A stretch of 64,000 bases of DNA from an uncultured Candidatus Saccharibacteria bacterium (GCA_937990725.1 CALKQS010000006.1:1-64000), one strand, 5' to 3'. Shown: positions 42,698 to 52,031, counted from the stretch's first letter. The notes: generated by a model from the letters alone, not told the origin. A program made the numbers and translations.

Positions 42698-44341
42698 CTA
42701 CGCCGCCATCTTCATTGCTTCCGCTGGTGGATCAACTGGCTGCTCCACTACCTCGTACTCACCAGAAAATTCGTGGTACACCGTAGAAAATTGCTTTGTC
42801 CCAGCACCAAGCCAGGCTTTATCATCCTCTATAATAATATCTTTTTCCCTTACTGGCGCTGGTGAAGCATATACCACGCCAGCCGTGTCGCTTCGGGCCA
42901 CTGCCATGGTGTGCGCTATCGAAGCCGCAACTGGCTCATAATAGTCACTGCCAGACCCTTGAGAGCATGAGTGAAGCACTACGCGGCACAGCCCCTGGCT
43001 ATCCGGCTTCATCAGGGCAAAGAGTTGCGCAAATGTTGGATCAGAGGTAATATCAATCGTCGATATGCCCGGCATATCCATTGCCTCATCAAGCGACCAG
43101 TCAGCCCCCACAAGTGCACTGCTATTCCCCTGTTCTGGGTCCATTCCCATCGTTATTACACCTGGCGAGCCATGCCCTGCCAGAATAACAGTCGAGGGCT
43201 GGATGCCACGCTCTTGCAAAAATGCAACGTAGTATGGTATATCATACTCCACAAAGCCAACCTCAAAGTGTAGTGTTGCGGATGTATCACGATCACTATG
43301 CCGCTGATTGATATTGAAGAGCGCACCATTATGATCGTCCAGCGGCGTATTGCCCAGTACAACAGTAACTGGCTTGTTTTGTAGCGTCTCAAGTGTCTGG
43401 GGGTCTTTATTGATCACATGCTTCATCAAGTCTATCTGCTTTGAGTCAAGGTCCCCAAGCATACTGATACCAGTGTGATCATACACATCCAGCAGCGCAC
43501 GAATACCACAACGCTCTATAAGTCGTACTGTCTTAATAAGGTCTCGTTTATGGCCTTCGTAGTAGCCCTCGAGCTTGAACTTCTCACTCACCGAGTGGAA
43601 GCGATTATGGAGCCCTGTCGCCATCCGCAGCGGCAGCTTTGAGTTTTCATTATAGCCACGCCATGCCTGCTCTAGTATATCCGTCGCAAAAAATGCCTGG
43701 CTCTCGTAAAGCTCATCCTGGCTGTAGCGTTCTGTCGGATATAGCCGTTCCGTTAGCTCACTCAGCCGGCATACCCGCATGCCATGCAGCCTATCCTTGG
43801 GTATGATTTCTTCTGCAGCTGGCGAATGGAGCGTCTTGACGACTGATGAGTTACCCGCCATGATAGTATAGAGATTGAGTAAATCAATTGCATGCTTATA
43901 ATCATCCGACTTTTCGATACGAGCTATCTGCCACAAAGTATGCATCGCGCGCTCATTATCGTGCTGGCTATCTTTCCACAGATGCGCAATCGTTTTGCGC
44001 GGCAAATAGCGACAAGCAAAACGAAGCGTGTCGGTTGCTACAGCACTATTGGCCTGATCGGTCAGCTCTTCTTCGTCCGTTTTTTTATGGCGATAGGTCT
44101 CTGCAATGAAGAATATTTTCAGTGCTGATTCTATCTCATCAGGATTATCCAGCTCGTGCTGCTTCGCAAACTCCGCTGCCAACGACTGCCGCGCTGTTTC
44201 TTCCTTAATCCAGTAGCGCCATGCAGCACTCGCGTTGCCACCAGCATGGTCCTTCATCCTATTAACCAGAGCTAGCTGGTGCACTGCTTGCATCAAATCA
44301 CTTGGTTCTGTTGTTTGCTCAAAGCGTTTCGCATCATGCAT
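42698..44341 (-). CDS. putative clan CD (caspase/CHAT-like) cysteine peptidase
   Basis: The 547-residue protein has no signal peptide. The C-terminal third has the clan CD arrangement: beta strand VTVVLGNTPLDDHNGALF, helix, strand ending in the His motif STVILAGHGSPG (His390), then strand ending in the Cys motif CRVVLHSCSQGSG (Cys459). The N-terminal 300 residues are helical and unrecognised. Such folds (caspase, CHAT, C80) cleave proteins after specific residues. A consensus promoter precedes it. The assignment rests on motif pattern only. Confidence 0.6.
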   Translation of the reverse strand: MHDAKRFEQTTEPSDLMQAVHQLALVNRMKDHAGGNASAAWRYWIKEETARQSLAAEFAKQHELDNPDEIESALKIFFIAETYRHKKTDEEELTDQANSAVATDTLRFACRYLPRKTIAHLWKDSQHDNERAMHTLWQIARIEKSDDYKHAIDLLNLYTIMAGNSSVVKTLHSPAAEEIIPKDRLHGMRVCRLSELTERLYPTERYSQDELYESQAFFATDILEQAWRGYNENSKLPLRMATGLHNRFHSVSEKFKLEGYYEGHKRDLIKTVRLIERCGIRALLDVYDHTGISMLGDLDSKQIDLMKHVINKDPQTLETLQNKPVTVVLGNTPLDDHNGALFNINQRHSDRDTSATLHFEVGFVEYDIPYYVAFLQERGIQPSTVILAGHGSPGVITMGMDPEQGNSSALVGADWSLDEAMDMPGISTIDITSDPTFAQLFALMKPDSQGLCRVVLHSCSQGSGSDYYEPVAASIAHTMAVARSDTAGVVYASPAPVREKDIIIEDDKAWLGAGTKQFSTVYHEFSGEYEVVEQPVDPPAEAMKMAA

Positions 44342-44408
44342 GGCAGCATCGCGTGCGCGCGGGTCATTCTCTTATTGTGGCATTGTCTTTCCTCTTTTTG
44401 GTGTCATT

Positions 44409-44437
44409 ATTATGTAGGGTCTCGTCTTATATGTCAA
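44409..44437 (-). promoter_or_regulatory. promoter of the caspase-like gene
   Basis: TTGACA and CATAAT on the minus strand are exactly 17 nt apart, about 68 nt upstream of the ATG at 44341. Confidence 0.65.
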
Positions 44438-44549
44438 GGGTGTATTACCTAAACATTAAGCTCACATCAATCCTCCCGGTGATTGCTTTGTTCTTGGCCA
44501 GACCTTCTTCTTGCTCTTTATGTATAGAACATAGGCTACAAAAGCCAAA

Positions 44550-46055
44550 TTAATCCAGCTTCACCCCTGGGTACACCGCCCGCGTTGTCTCGTCGATGTC
44601 GCTTTTGAGCTGTGGGAATGGCACACCTTCGCGCGCCGTGACGCCTTCGAAGATCCAAAAAACGCGCTCGCTAAAGCCCCAGCCACAAGCCGGCGGCATG
44701 CCGTATTCCAGCATTTCCACAAAGTCAATATCCAGCATCATGGCTTCTTCGTCGCCGGCGTCGCGCATCTGCTGCTGCTCCACAAAGCGGTTCAGCTGGT
44801 CGATCGGGTCATTCAACTCACTAAAGCCATTGCCAAGCTCGCTGCCGGCAATCACTGGCTGGAAACGCTCCACCGTCTGCGGGTTATCCGGGTTGGTTTT
44901 GGAGAGCGGGCTAATAAACTTCGGCGTATTAACCAGCCAGACGGGCCCAGCCACTGTCTTGCGGATGTTTTTCCACAGTTTATCGATGCCGCGCGGGATG
45001 GAATCGGTCTTTTCTACCTCGAGGCCATGTTCCTTCAGCTTGGCAGCTACCTCATCAATCGTCGTATTATACACATCAATATGATAATGCTTATGGATCA
45101 CCTCAGCATAATCCCACACCTGCCACTGGCCACTCATATCGACCTCAAACTCACCCAGGGTAAACTGCAGCGTGCCAAACGTCCGTTCCAGCACATACTT
45201 ATACATGTCTTCCATAAAGCGCATGCCCTGCTGCCAGTCCCAATAGGCGGCGTACCACTCCATGGCGATATGCTCGGGTAGATGCTCATCCGAATAATTC
45301 TCGTTGCGAAAGCGCGGGCCAATATCGTAGACCTTCTCGAACCCCGCGCCCAGCAGGCGCTTAAGCGGCAGCTCGTGGCTAATCCGCAGGTAGAACTGCT
45401 GGCCATCCAGCGCATCCATGTGGGTCACAAACGGGTTGGCATCCGCCCCACCGGTGGTGTGCTCGAGCACCGGCACGTTGACCTCAGTAAAGCCATGTTG
45501 GTTGAGGTAATCGCGCGTCGCCTGCCAGAACACGCTGCGGCGGTAAAAGCGCTGGCGCACCGCCGGGTTAACGTTCATATCCACATAGCGGCGGCGGAAG
45601 CGTTCTTCTTTATTCTCGAGCTTTTCTGGCAGTGGCCGCAGGGCTTTAGTCAGGAGCCGCAGCTCGCGCACCCCCACCGAAATCTCACCCGTCTTGGTCC
45701 GCAGCACCGTGCCAGTCGCCTCGACAAAGTCGCCGGTATCAAGCAGCCGCAGCTGCTTCATACCCAGGATACCACGCGGAGCGTCGAGCTCGGCCATTGT
45801 GTCGCGCTGCAGGTAGAGCTGCACTTCGCCGCTCGCGTCTTGCAGCTTGATGAAGGCCAATTTACCAAAGCTGCGGATAGACAGCACACGCCCCGCCACC
45901 GATATCTCCTGGCCAGCCAGTTCATCGTACTGCGAGACCACTGTCGCACAATCGTGTGTGCGCTCAGTATGTGCTGGGTAGGGGTCAAGGCCGAGCTCGC
46001 GCAGCGCTGCTAATTTTCGTAATCGTTCGTTTCGGTAATCTTGTAATGTCGACAT
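44550..46055 (-). CDS. lysS: lysyl-tRNA synthetase, class II
   Basis: The 501-residue LysRS has an N-terminal anticodon-binding OB-fold (ISVAGRVLSIRSFGKLAFIKL), motif 2 in YDIGPRFRNENYSDEHLPEH and motif 3 in the C-terminal MPPACGWGFSERVFWIFEG. The usual lysyl motif 3 GxGxGxDR appears altered to GWGFSERV, as seen in some divergent members. A TATAAT box lies 11 nt before the ATG. Confidence 0.9.
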   Translation of the reverse strand: MSTLQDYRNERLRKLAALRELGLDPYPAHTERTHDCATVVSQYDELAGQEISVAGRVLSIRSFGKLAFIKLQDASGEVQLYLQRDTMAELDAPRGILGMKQLRLLDTGDFVEATGTVLRTKTGEISVGVRELRLLTKALRPLPEKLENKEERFRRRYVDMNVNPAVRQRFYRRSVFWQATRDYLNQHGFTEVNVPVLEHTTGGADANPFVTHMDALDGQQFYLRISHELPLKRLLGAGFEKVYDIGPRFRNENYSDEHLPEHIAMEWYAAYWDWQQGMRFMEDMYKYVLERTFGTLQFTLGEFEVDMSGQWQVWDYAEVIHKHYHIDVYNTTIDEVAAKLKEHGLEVEKTDSIPRGIDKLWKNIRKTVAGPVWLVNTPKFISPLSKTNPDNPQTVERFQPVIAGSELGNGFSELNDPIDQLNRFVEQQQMRDAGDEEAMMLDIDFVEMLEYGMPPACGWGFSERVFWIFEGVTAREGVPFPQLKSDIDETTRAVYPGVKLD

Positions 46056-46168
46056 AATTGCTTGCTATTATAGCGGAGAATGGGATGGTTGTCGACTAGA
46101 GAGACGGCTTAATGGCTCCACTCTACCAGTTCTTAGAGAAGTGCAATACTTAGCAGCTCATCTCTCCC

Positions 46169-46807
46169 CTATTTTGATTGCGAAGAAGTAGGTGGCGGTG
46201 CACATGCAATTGCTTCTGCACCAGGGCCAGCTGCAGTCATCGAGGCCTGTATATCTGTACCCACGCGCCCAGTGCGGGGCGATGTCTGCATATTCGAGCC
46301 GCCACTGCCAGTCTCGCTTGGGCCAGTCATAATGGCAATTGGCACCTGCTGCACCTCACCCTCTACGCCAGATAGGTGGCTGGATGGATACACCAGTGTC
46401 GCTTGCGTCCGTTTTTGTGCGCCTGTCGAGAAGTCAATCATCGTAAGCCGCGTCGTGCTGCCATCAGGGTTTGTGATGGTCGTTTGCGGGTTTTTTGCCG
46501 TCACAGATATCTCTTGACGGGTTGTATCGCGGCAATGCGTCTCGCCAGTAGCCGGGTCGGTCACAAAGGGGTTCTCTGCATACTCCGCCAGCTCACCAGA
46601 GGTAGGGTGCGCCACCGCGACCAGGGTTTTCTCGCCATGGTGGTAGTGCTGATGGCCAAGATAGCCACCGCCAATCAGCGCTGCCGCAGCTGCCGCGAGC
46701 GCGGTGATTCGCCGCACTGCCGGGTGTTTATTATGCTCATGGTTTAGCCAATTATGTGTATGCTTCTTGTGGGAGTAGTGTGCGTGTCGTGCTGTGTATA
46801 GAGCCAT
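46169..46807 (-). CDS. His-rich single-pass membrane protein, unknown
   Basis: The 212 residues have an N-terminus unusually rich in histidine (ARHAHYSHKKHTHNWLNHEH), a TM (about 33-50, ITALAAAAAALIGGGYLG), a second His cluster just after it (HQHYHHGEK), and an extracytoplasmic domain. That domain has cysteines in THCRDTT and IACAPPP. His clusters on both membrane faces suggest metal binding, but this is inference. GGAG precedes the ATG. Confidence 0.65.
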   Translation of the reverse strand: MALYTARHAHYSHKKHTHNWLNHEHNKHPAVRRITALAAAAAALIGGGYLGHQHYHHGEKTLVAVAHPTSGELAEYAENPFVTDPATGETHCRDTTRQEISVTAKNPQTTITNPDGSTTRLTMIDFSTGAQKRTQATLVYPSSHLSGVEGEVQQVPIAIMTGPSETGSGGSNMQTSPRTGRVGTDIQASMTAAGPGAEAIACAPPPTSSQSK

Positions 46808-47122
46808 CGTCGGTCTCCTTGGGCTGTTATGGTTGATCCTCTATCATAGCATAACATCGACAATAATGCAATGACGGTGAATTGCTTATGGTTTAGTATG
46901 ATCGTTCTATATTTCGAGCAGGCTAGCTGCTACCCAAGGCAACATTGCTTACATACCTAGCCTGTCTTACTTCTTACACCAACCGCTCTTAACAGCGAGC
47001 TTCTCGTGCCATCGCACGAAGTAATGATAAAAACCAACACGCGCCATACACAAACTGCGAGAGCCAAGTATATGTGCTGTAGATCAACTCCTACCCCACC
47101 ACCCCCCCAATACTAACAAAAA
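46808..47122. other. intergenic region with two small inverted repeats
   Basis: No credible gene. It contains CAGGCTAG/CTAGCCTG (46919-46926 with 46957-46964) and a short hairpin near 46998-47020 (CGTGC/GCACG). There is no match to a known RNA gene by eye. Confidence 0.4.
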
Positions 47123-47144
47123 CCGAGCAGCTCACACTGCTCGG
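47123..47144 (-). terminator. greA terminator
   Basis: An 8-bp hairpin (CCGAGCAG/CTGCTCGG) is followed by TTTTTG on the minus strand. Confidence 0.85.
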
Positions 47145-47168
47145 CCTCTGACTCATCTCGAGATATAC

Positions 47169-47627
47169 TTATTGCACCTGCTGAATAGTGTAGGTGATCT
47201 CGCCCTTGGGGGTGGTGATCGTCACCTGCTCACCTGCGCGATGGCCCAGCAAAGCTTGGCCAAGGGGCGATTCGTCGCTAATCTTGTTCTCCAGCGGATC
47301 GGCCTCAACTGGCCCTACCACTGTATAGGTCTTCTCTAGCCCAGCGTCTGAGGCGAGGGAGACAGTACTACCCAGGTGGATGGCACCAGTGCTTGGGGCG
47401 GTGATTTGCTCAGCATTGAGCAAGATCTCCTCGATCTCAGCAATGCGCGTCTCTACCACGCCTTGCTCTTCGCGTGCGCTGTCGTACTCGGCATTTTCAC
47501 TCAGGTCGCCGTAGTCGCGAGCCTCAGCGATCTTCTCGGCAATTTCGCCGCGGCGACCCTTCAGCTCCTCCAGCTCTGCCTCGAGCTCTTGGCGGCCAGT
47601 ATCAGTAATCTGGTAAGTTTTTTTCAT
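47169..47627 (-). CDS. greA: transcription elongation factor GreA
   Basis: GreA rescues backtracked RNA polymerase by stimulating transcript cleavage. The 152 residues (from MKKTYQITDTGRQELEAEL) contain the coiled coil with the acidic tip EARDYGDLSENAEYDSAREEQ and the C-terminal FKBP-like domain (SDESPLGQALLGHRAGEQV). The start at 47627 lies a suitable 10 nt after AAAGGAG; the nearer ATG at 47636 is too close. A clear terminator follows. Confidence 0.94.
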   Translation of the reverse strand: MKKTYQITDTGRQELEAELEELKGRRGEIAEKIAEARDYGDLSENAEYDSAREEQGVVETRIAEIEEILLNAEQITAPSTGAIHLGSTVSLASDAGLEKTYTVVGPVEADPLENKISDESPLGQALLGHRAGEQVTITTPKGEITYTIQQVQ

Positions 47628-47678
47628 TATCTTCATACTCCTTTCTTGCAAAGTCGGTGGGGCAAGCCAGGGGCATGG

Positions 47679-48944
47679 CTATGCCTTGCGACAAGCTCCG
47701 CAATGGTTACCTAGTGTAGCAAGCAATTGGCTTGTCGTCAAGCGCTGCTGCTCACCCGTCCGGCGATCTACGACCTCCCACTCTCCTGCCTCGAGCAGTC
47801 GATCACTCACCGTGACGCGGGTTGGCATGCCCAAGAGTTCTGCATCCGCAAATTTCTCCCCAGGACGGGCGGTGCGGTCATCATACAGCACCGTAATGCC
47901 AGCCTGCTGCAGTGTGTCGTAGAGCTCGTCTGCCGCTGCGACCGATTCCTTGCCAATTTGCACCAGGTGCACGCGGGCTGGGGCTACTTCCTCGGGCCAC
48001 ACCAGGCCCTTGTCGTCGGCGAATTTCTCTACAATCACGCCCATCACGCGGGTGATGCCAATGCCGTAGCTGCCCATGTAGGCGTGGTGCTGGCGGCCGT
48101 CCTCACCGGTAAAGACCAGGCCCATCTCCTCTGATTTTTGGGTACCAAAGTTGAAGATATTGCCCACCTCGGCCGTCTTAACGCGCTCAAGCTCGCTCTT
48201 ATCAATGCCAAGCTCACGTACGGCTTCGTCCACCACTTCTTCGTTAATGGCTAGACCCCGGCCGCGGTGCAGGTAGATGTAGTCCTCGCCCGCCTCACAA
48301 ATCGTCTGGAATTCGTGGCTAAACTTGGTAAAGGCCCCGCCGCTGGCAAACGTCACGTAGGTGTCATCCCCCAGGCCAAAGCGGTGGTAGCAGCGCTTGT
48401 AGGCCTCGATAACCGCTTGGTAGTAGGCCTCGAGGTCCTCCTTGCTAGCGTGGATGCTATACATATCCTTCATGATAAACTCACGCCCACGCATGATGCC
48501 GCTCTTGGCGCGCAATTCATTGCGTAGTTTGTTCTGGAATTGGTAGACGCTGATGGGCAGGTCTTTGTAGCTTTTCAGGTAGCTACGCAGCAGTTCGATA
48601 ATCGGCTCCTCGTGCGTCCAGCCAAAGCCGACCTCAGTGCCATCCTGCAGGTGCGACTTGAACCACACATCCACCAGCTCATCGCTCCAGCGGCCAGTCT
48701 CCTGCCAGAGCTCCTGGCGCTGCAGGGTGCTCATCAGCAGTTCTTGGCTGCTGATGCGGTTCATTTCTTCGCGAACGATTTGCTTGATATTCTCGAGCAC
48801 GGTCAGGCCCAGCGGCGTATAGGAATAGACGCCGGCCATCGTCTTGTGCACGTAGCCCGCGCGAATCAGCAGCTGGGCGTTGTGCGCCACCTCATCGGCG
48901 GGGGCTTGTTTGCGGGTGCGGGTAAAGGTGTGTGATAATCGCAT
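47679..48944 (-). CDS. proS: prolyl-tRNA synthetase lacking the editing domain
   Basis: This class II ProRS of 421 residues compares with about 570 in E. coli. Motif 2 is NKLRNELRAKSGIMRGREF and motif 3 YGIGITRVMGVIVEKF; the anticodon-binding domain follows. Between SHEFQTICEAGED and VKTAEVGNIFNFGTQ only about 45 residues replace the roughly 180-residue INS editing domain, so Ala-tRNA-Pro clearance must occur in trans or not at all. A TATAAG box lies 7 nt before the ATG. Confidence 0.94.
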   Translation of the reverse strand: MRLSHTFTRTRKQAPADEVAHNAQLLIRAGYVHKTMAGVYSYTPLGLTVLENIKQIVREEMNRISSQELLMSTLQRQELWQETGRWSDELVDVWFKSHLQDGTEVGFGWTHEEPIIELLRSYLKSYKDLPISVYQFQNKLRNELRAKSGIMRGREFIMKDMYSIHASKEDLEAYYQAVIEAYKRCYHRFGLGDDTYVTFASGGAFTKFSHEFQTICEAGEDYIYLHRGRGLAINEEVVDEAVRELGIDKSELERVKTAEVGNIFNFGTQKSEEMGLVFTGEDGRQHHAYMGSYGIGITRVMGVIVEKFADDKGLVWPEEVAPARVHLVQIGKESVAAADELYDTLQQAGITVLYDDRTARPGEKFADAELLGMPTRVTVSDRLLEAGEWEVVDRRTGEQQRLTTSQLLATLGNHCGACRKA

Positions 48945-49036
48945 AATCTCTCTTATAGTAACACAATATTGGCAAAAGCGGCATGAGGCAGCTAGGCTGA
49001 ATGCTCATAATTTCATCTCAAAAACCATCGCTGGCC

Positions 49037-49141
49037 CAGAAGCTCACCAAACCGAAAATGTTCCGGCCAGATAGAATGATAGTGCTTTTCCGTATATTTG
49101 GTTGCTGGCCTCCAGATATTTTCTTGTTCGATGAGCTCCTG
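49037..49141. repeat. dispersed structured element, copy 2
   Basis: The conserved blocks CCGAAAATGTTCCGGCCAG (49052-49070) and CTGGCCTCCAGATATTTTCT (49105-49124) match copy 1 exactly. The 34-nt apical loop and the outer stem (CAGaAGCTCA/TGAGCTcCTG, 49037-49046 with 49132-49141) are unrelated in sequence to copy 1. It lies 112 nt past the CAAX-protease stop and upstream of the proS promoter, in the same orientation relative to the genes as the other copies. Confidence 0.85.
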
Positions 49142-49252
49142 TGTCAGTAGAGATGCCAAGAAAGAGGGGCTCTAGGATTGATACGGGAGAAAAGATATCA
49201 ACACAAAATAAAATCTCTAGGTTGAGTTCGCCGGTCGGCTCGTTCTTCCCTA

Positions 49253-50050
49253 TCATCCCACCATAAAGACAAACACCGCCAAGAATGCAATCGTGTTCTT
49301 GACCATATGGATGAGGATGCCGGGCCATATTGTGCCAGTTGTGTGGCGCAGTGCCACCAGCACCACGCTGAGCATCGCCACATCGATGCCAACGTTGAGC
49401 TGGCCGTGCACATAGCCAAAGAGCCCACTCACCACCACTGTAATGAGCCACAGCGGCATGTGCGCGGCATGGAGCTTGCTATACAAATAGCCGCGAAACA
49501 CCAGCTCCTCGGCCACTGGCGCCACCACCACCAACATTGCAAAGGCGAGCAAACGCTCTGCGCCATAGAGCTGCTGGTAGCCGAGGTTTTGCGCCTGAGT
49601 CGCATCAAAGCCAGGCAGCCACTGCTTGGCCGCCGCCAGCGCAATCATCGACAGCACAATGTAGATAATGAAGCCCACCAGCGCCCAACCAAAGTCGCGC
49701 CACTGCAGCGAGCGCCGCCACCCAAGCTGGCGCCAGGTGGTGCGAAAGCTCGCCGGCGCCTTGGGCCGTGCGCGCTGCACTAGCCATGGTAGGCCAATCA
49801 GCAGCGTCAGCGCCACCACATAAACTGCTGTTTGCATTATAATAAGCGGCAAGACCGGCACCGACTCTTGGCCATGAAAGAGAAGGTAGAGTATTGCACT
49901 ACAGAGTAACCCTGCCCCCATAAAGCTCAGCCAGACCCACAGCGGCCAACCGAGCCACGAGGCAACGCGCAGCAGGCTCTGGCGTGGCGTGAGCGGCGTT
50001 TTGGACCGAGATGAGTGAGCGGCTTTGGGTCGGAGAGCAACACGTATCAT
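49253..50050 (-). CDS. CPBP (CAAX-type) intramembrane protease
   Basis: The 265-residue polytopic membrane protein has the ABI/CPBP motifs VAEELVFRGYLYSKL (Glu-Glu and Arg), GLFGYVHGQLN and ILIHMVKNTIAF. Such glutamate proteases process membrane or exported peptides; some give bacteriocin self-immunity. I start at ATG 50050, with AAGGAA 8 nt upstream. It follows rseP in the same direction, about 100 nt apart. Confidence 0.88.
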   Translation of the reverse strand: MIRVALRPKAAHSSRSKTPLTPRQSLLRVASWLGWPLWVWLSFMGAGLLCSAILYLLFHGQESVPVLPLIIMQTAVYVVALTLLIGLPWLVQRARPKAPASFRTTWRQLGWRRSLQWRDFGWALVGFIIYIVLSMIALAAAKQWLPGFDATQAQNLGYQQLYGAERLLAFAMLVVVAPVAEELVFRGYLYSKLHAAHMPLWLITVVVSGLFGYVHGQLNVGIDVAMLSVVLVALRHTTGTIWPGILIHMVKNTIAFLAVFVFMVG

Positions 50051-50156
50051 AGGGTAAATTCCTTGGGCATTACCATTGCGTGGTGGAGTGGCCACACCTC
50101 ATCGCAGCGCACAGCGCCACAGCACCGCTCCATCATATCAACTCGCTTAGCCTGCA

Positions 50157-51323
50157 TCAGTGCACCAACTTCCCGATATCAGCAATCGTCACCAGCACAA
50201 TCAAGCCAAGTAAGCACAAGAAGCCAGCTGCTTGGATATTCTCTTCCATCTGCTTGCTGAGTGGTTTGCGCAGCAGGCGGAAGATCGCCATCACTGTCCA
50301 GCGACCACCATCAAGCGCAGGGATGGGTAAAATATTCATCACTGCCAGCGATAACGCAATAATCGCCGTCAGCAGCAACACGTGCACCACACCGGCCTGC
50401 CCCGCTGCTGGGAAGATAATGGCAAAGATCCCCACCGGGCCAGCCACAGCATTGCCCACTTGCGAGAGATTTTGCTTGGCCTGCTGGCTCGTCGCGCTGT
50501 CGCTACTAAACTGCTGCACCAGACTGGTGGCGAGATTTACCACCATATCACCCAGGCCCTGAAGCGTCGCCCCAGTGAGCTGCGCTGTCGTCACTGCGCC
50601 CACAATCGGTGCCGACCAGGTGGCGCGGATTGTATCTTGCTGCTTGGTGAGCTCTGCCCCTAGGTAGCCTTTGCGGTCGGGATTATCTTTGCGCAGCGCC
50701 ACCATGGCAGTGGCTTGCTTATCACCGCGGGTGTACACTACGGGTACGGTTTCGCCCTTGTGTTGGCTCGCAAAGTGCGCTAGGTCGGTTGTGCTGCGCA
50801 CCGTTTGCCCAGCCAGTTGGCTAATTGCATCACCCTGGCGGAGACCTGCCTTGGCGGCGGGCAAGCCAGGAGTAAGTGTGCCCAGCTGCACTGGGTGGTT
50901 GCTCACCACTGCGTCGCTTGGTAGGTAAAATTGGTTGTCGATCATCTTAGGCAAGCCCACCCAGGCGAGGCCAGTGAGGAGCACCACTGCAGTTAACCAG
51001 TTGACGGTCACGCCAGCCAGCAAGATCTTGGTCTTTTGCCAAAAGGTTGCCGCGCCATAATCACCAGGCTGATTGGCCGCATCGTGCTCACCCTGCAGCT
51101 TGACGAAGCCACCCAGCGGTAGCCAGTTAAGCGAGAAGCGGACATTCTCGCCCAGAATACTTTTTTTGATCACCTTGCTATAAGCCTGCGGTGGAAAGCC
51201 AATGCCAAATTCCTCCACCACCACACCATTGCGCCGCGCCACAATGCCGTGGCCTAGCTCGTGCGTTGCCACCAGTAGCGTCAGTGCGATGACTCCAATG
51301 ATAATACCAATCACTATTTCCAT
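50157..51323 (-). CDS. rseP: site-2 protease family metalloprotease
   Basis: This intramembrane zinc protease has HELGH in VATHELGHGIVARRNG (about residues 20-25), a PDZ domain (about 125-205; AAKAGLRQGDAISQLAG) and the C-terminal metal motif LPIPALDGGRW. It would cleave anti-sigma factors or signal-peptide remnants in the membrane. It forms a run with uppS, frr, tsf and rpsB, the classical neighbourhood, but cdsA and dxr are missing. Confidence 0.93.
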   Translation of the reverse strand: MEIVIGIIIGVIALTLLVATHELGHGIVARRNGVVVEEFGIGFPPQAYSKVIKKSILGENVRFSLNWLPLGGFVKLQGEHDAANQPGDYGAATFWQKTKILLAGVTVNWLTAVVLLTGLAWVGLPKMIDNQFYLPSDAVVSNHPVQLGTLTPGLPAAKAGLRQGDAISQLAGQTVRSTTDLAHFASQHKGETVPVVYTRGDKQATAMVALRKDNPDRKGYLGAELTKQQDTIRATWSAPIVGAVTTAQLTGATLQGLGDMVVNLATSLVQQFSSDSATSQQAKQNLSQVGNAVAGPVGIFAIIFPAAGQAGVVHVLLLTAIIALSLAVMNILPIPALDGGRWTVMAIFRLLRKPLSKQMEENIQAAGFLCLLGLIVLVTIADIGKLVH

Positions 51324-51335
51324 ATTCCTCCTTCG

Positions 51336-52031
51336 TTATCCTCCAAAGCGTCGCTGCCGCCGGGCATACTCAGCCAGCAGAGCATCGACGTCGGCGTGTG
51401 TCATATCTGGCCACGGCTTATCCAAGAACAGCAGCTCGCTATAGGCGCTGCGCCACAGCATGAAGTTGCTCAGCCGCTGCTCACCACTAGTGCGAACGAT
51501 CAAATCACACGGTGGCACATCTGGTGTATACAAAAATTGCTCAAAGATCTGGGCCGTTACCTTCTTGTGGACAGAAAGCGTTTTGCGCAAGCGATTGACC
51601 GCGTCGATAATCTCCTGCTGCCCACCATAATTAAACGACAGCACCATCGTGCCCTGCTGCAAATCCTTGGTGGCAGCCTCAGCAGCATCGATCGCCTTCT
51701 TGACCCGCCGGCTTAAGCGCAGGCGCGTCCCTGCCACGCGGATGCGCACCCCATGCTTGATGAAGATTGGCAGGTCTTGGTCGAGCATCGTCACCAGCAG
51801 ATTCATCAAATGTTTGACTTCTGGGCCACTGCGGTGCCAGTTCTCAGTACTAAAGATATAGGCGCTGACGTACGGCACGCCACGCTTGATGGTAGTAAGG
51901 GCAATATCGCGCAGTTTCTCGTAGCCAGCACTGTGCCCCTCTTGGGCAGAGAGGCCACGCTGCTTGGCCCAGCGCCGATTGCCATCAACAATATAGCCAA
52001 CATGCTGCGGCAAGTGCGGGGTAGTGCTCAT
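51336..52031 (-). CDS. uppS: isoprenyl transferase (undecaprenyl diphosphate synthase)
   Basis: This cis-prenyltransferase makes the C55 carrier lipid. Motifs are HVGYIVDGNRRWAKQRGL (catalytic Asp), STENWHR, LSFNYGGQQEI and DLIVRTSGEQRLSNF. The ATG at 52031 has GGAG 6 nt upstream; upstream in-frame ATGs at 52043 and 52052 are alternatives. rseP starts 12 nt after its stop. Confidence 0.95.
   Translation of the reverse strand: MSTTPHLPQHVGYIVDGNRRWAKQRGLSAQEGHSAGYEKLRDIALTTIKRGVPYVSAYIFSTENWHRSGPEVKHLMNLLVTMLDQDLPIFIKHGVRIRVAGTRLRLSRRVKKAIDAAEAATKDLQQGTMVLSFNYGGQQEIIDAVNRLRKTLSVHKKVTAQIFEQFLYTPDVPPCDLIVRTSGEQRLSNFMLWRSAYSELLFLDKPWPDMTHADVDALLAEYARRQRRFGG

Noticed and set aside
49044..49451. 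Minus-strand frame spanning element copy 2 and the CAAX protease end
   Set aside because: It is antisense-frame noise over the protease gene and the repeat, with no start signal.
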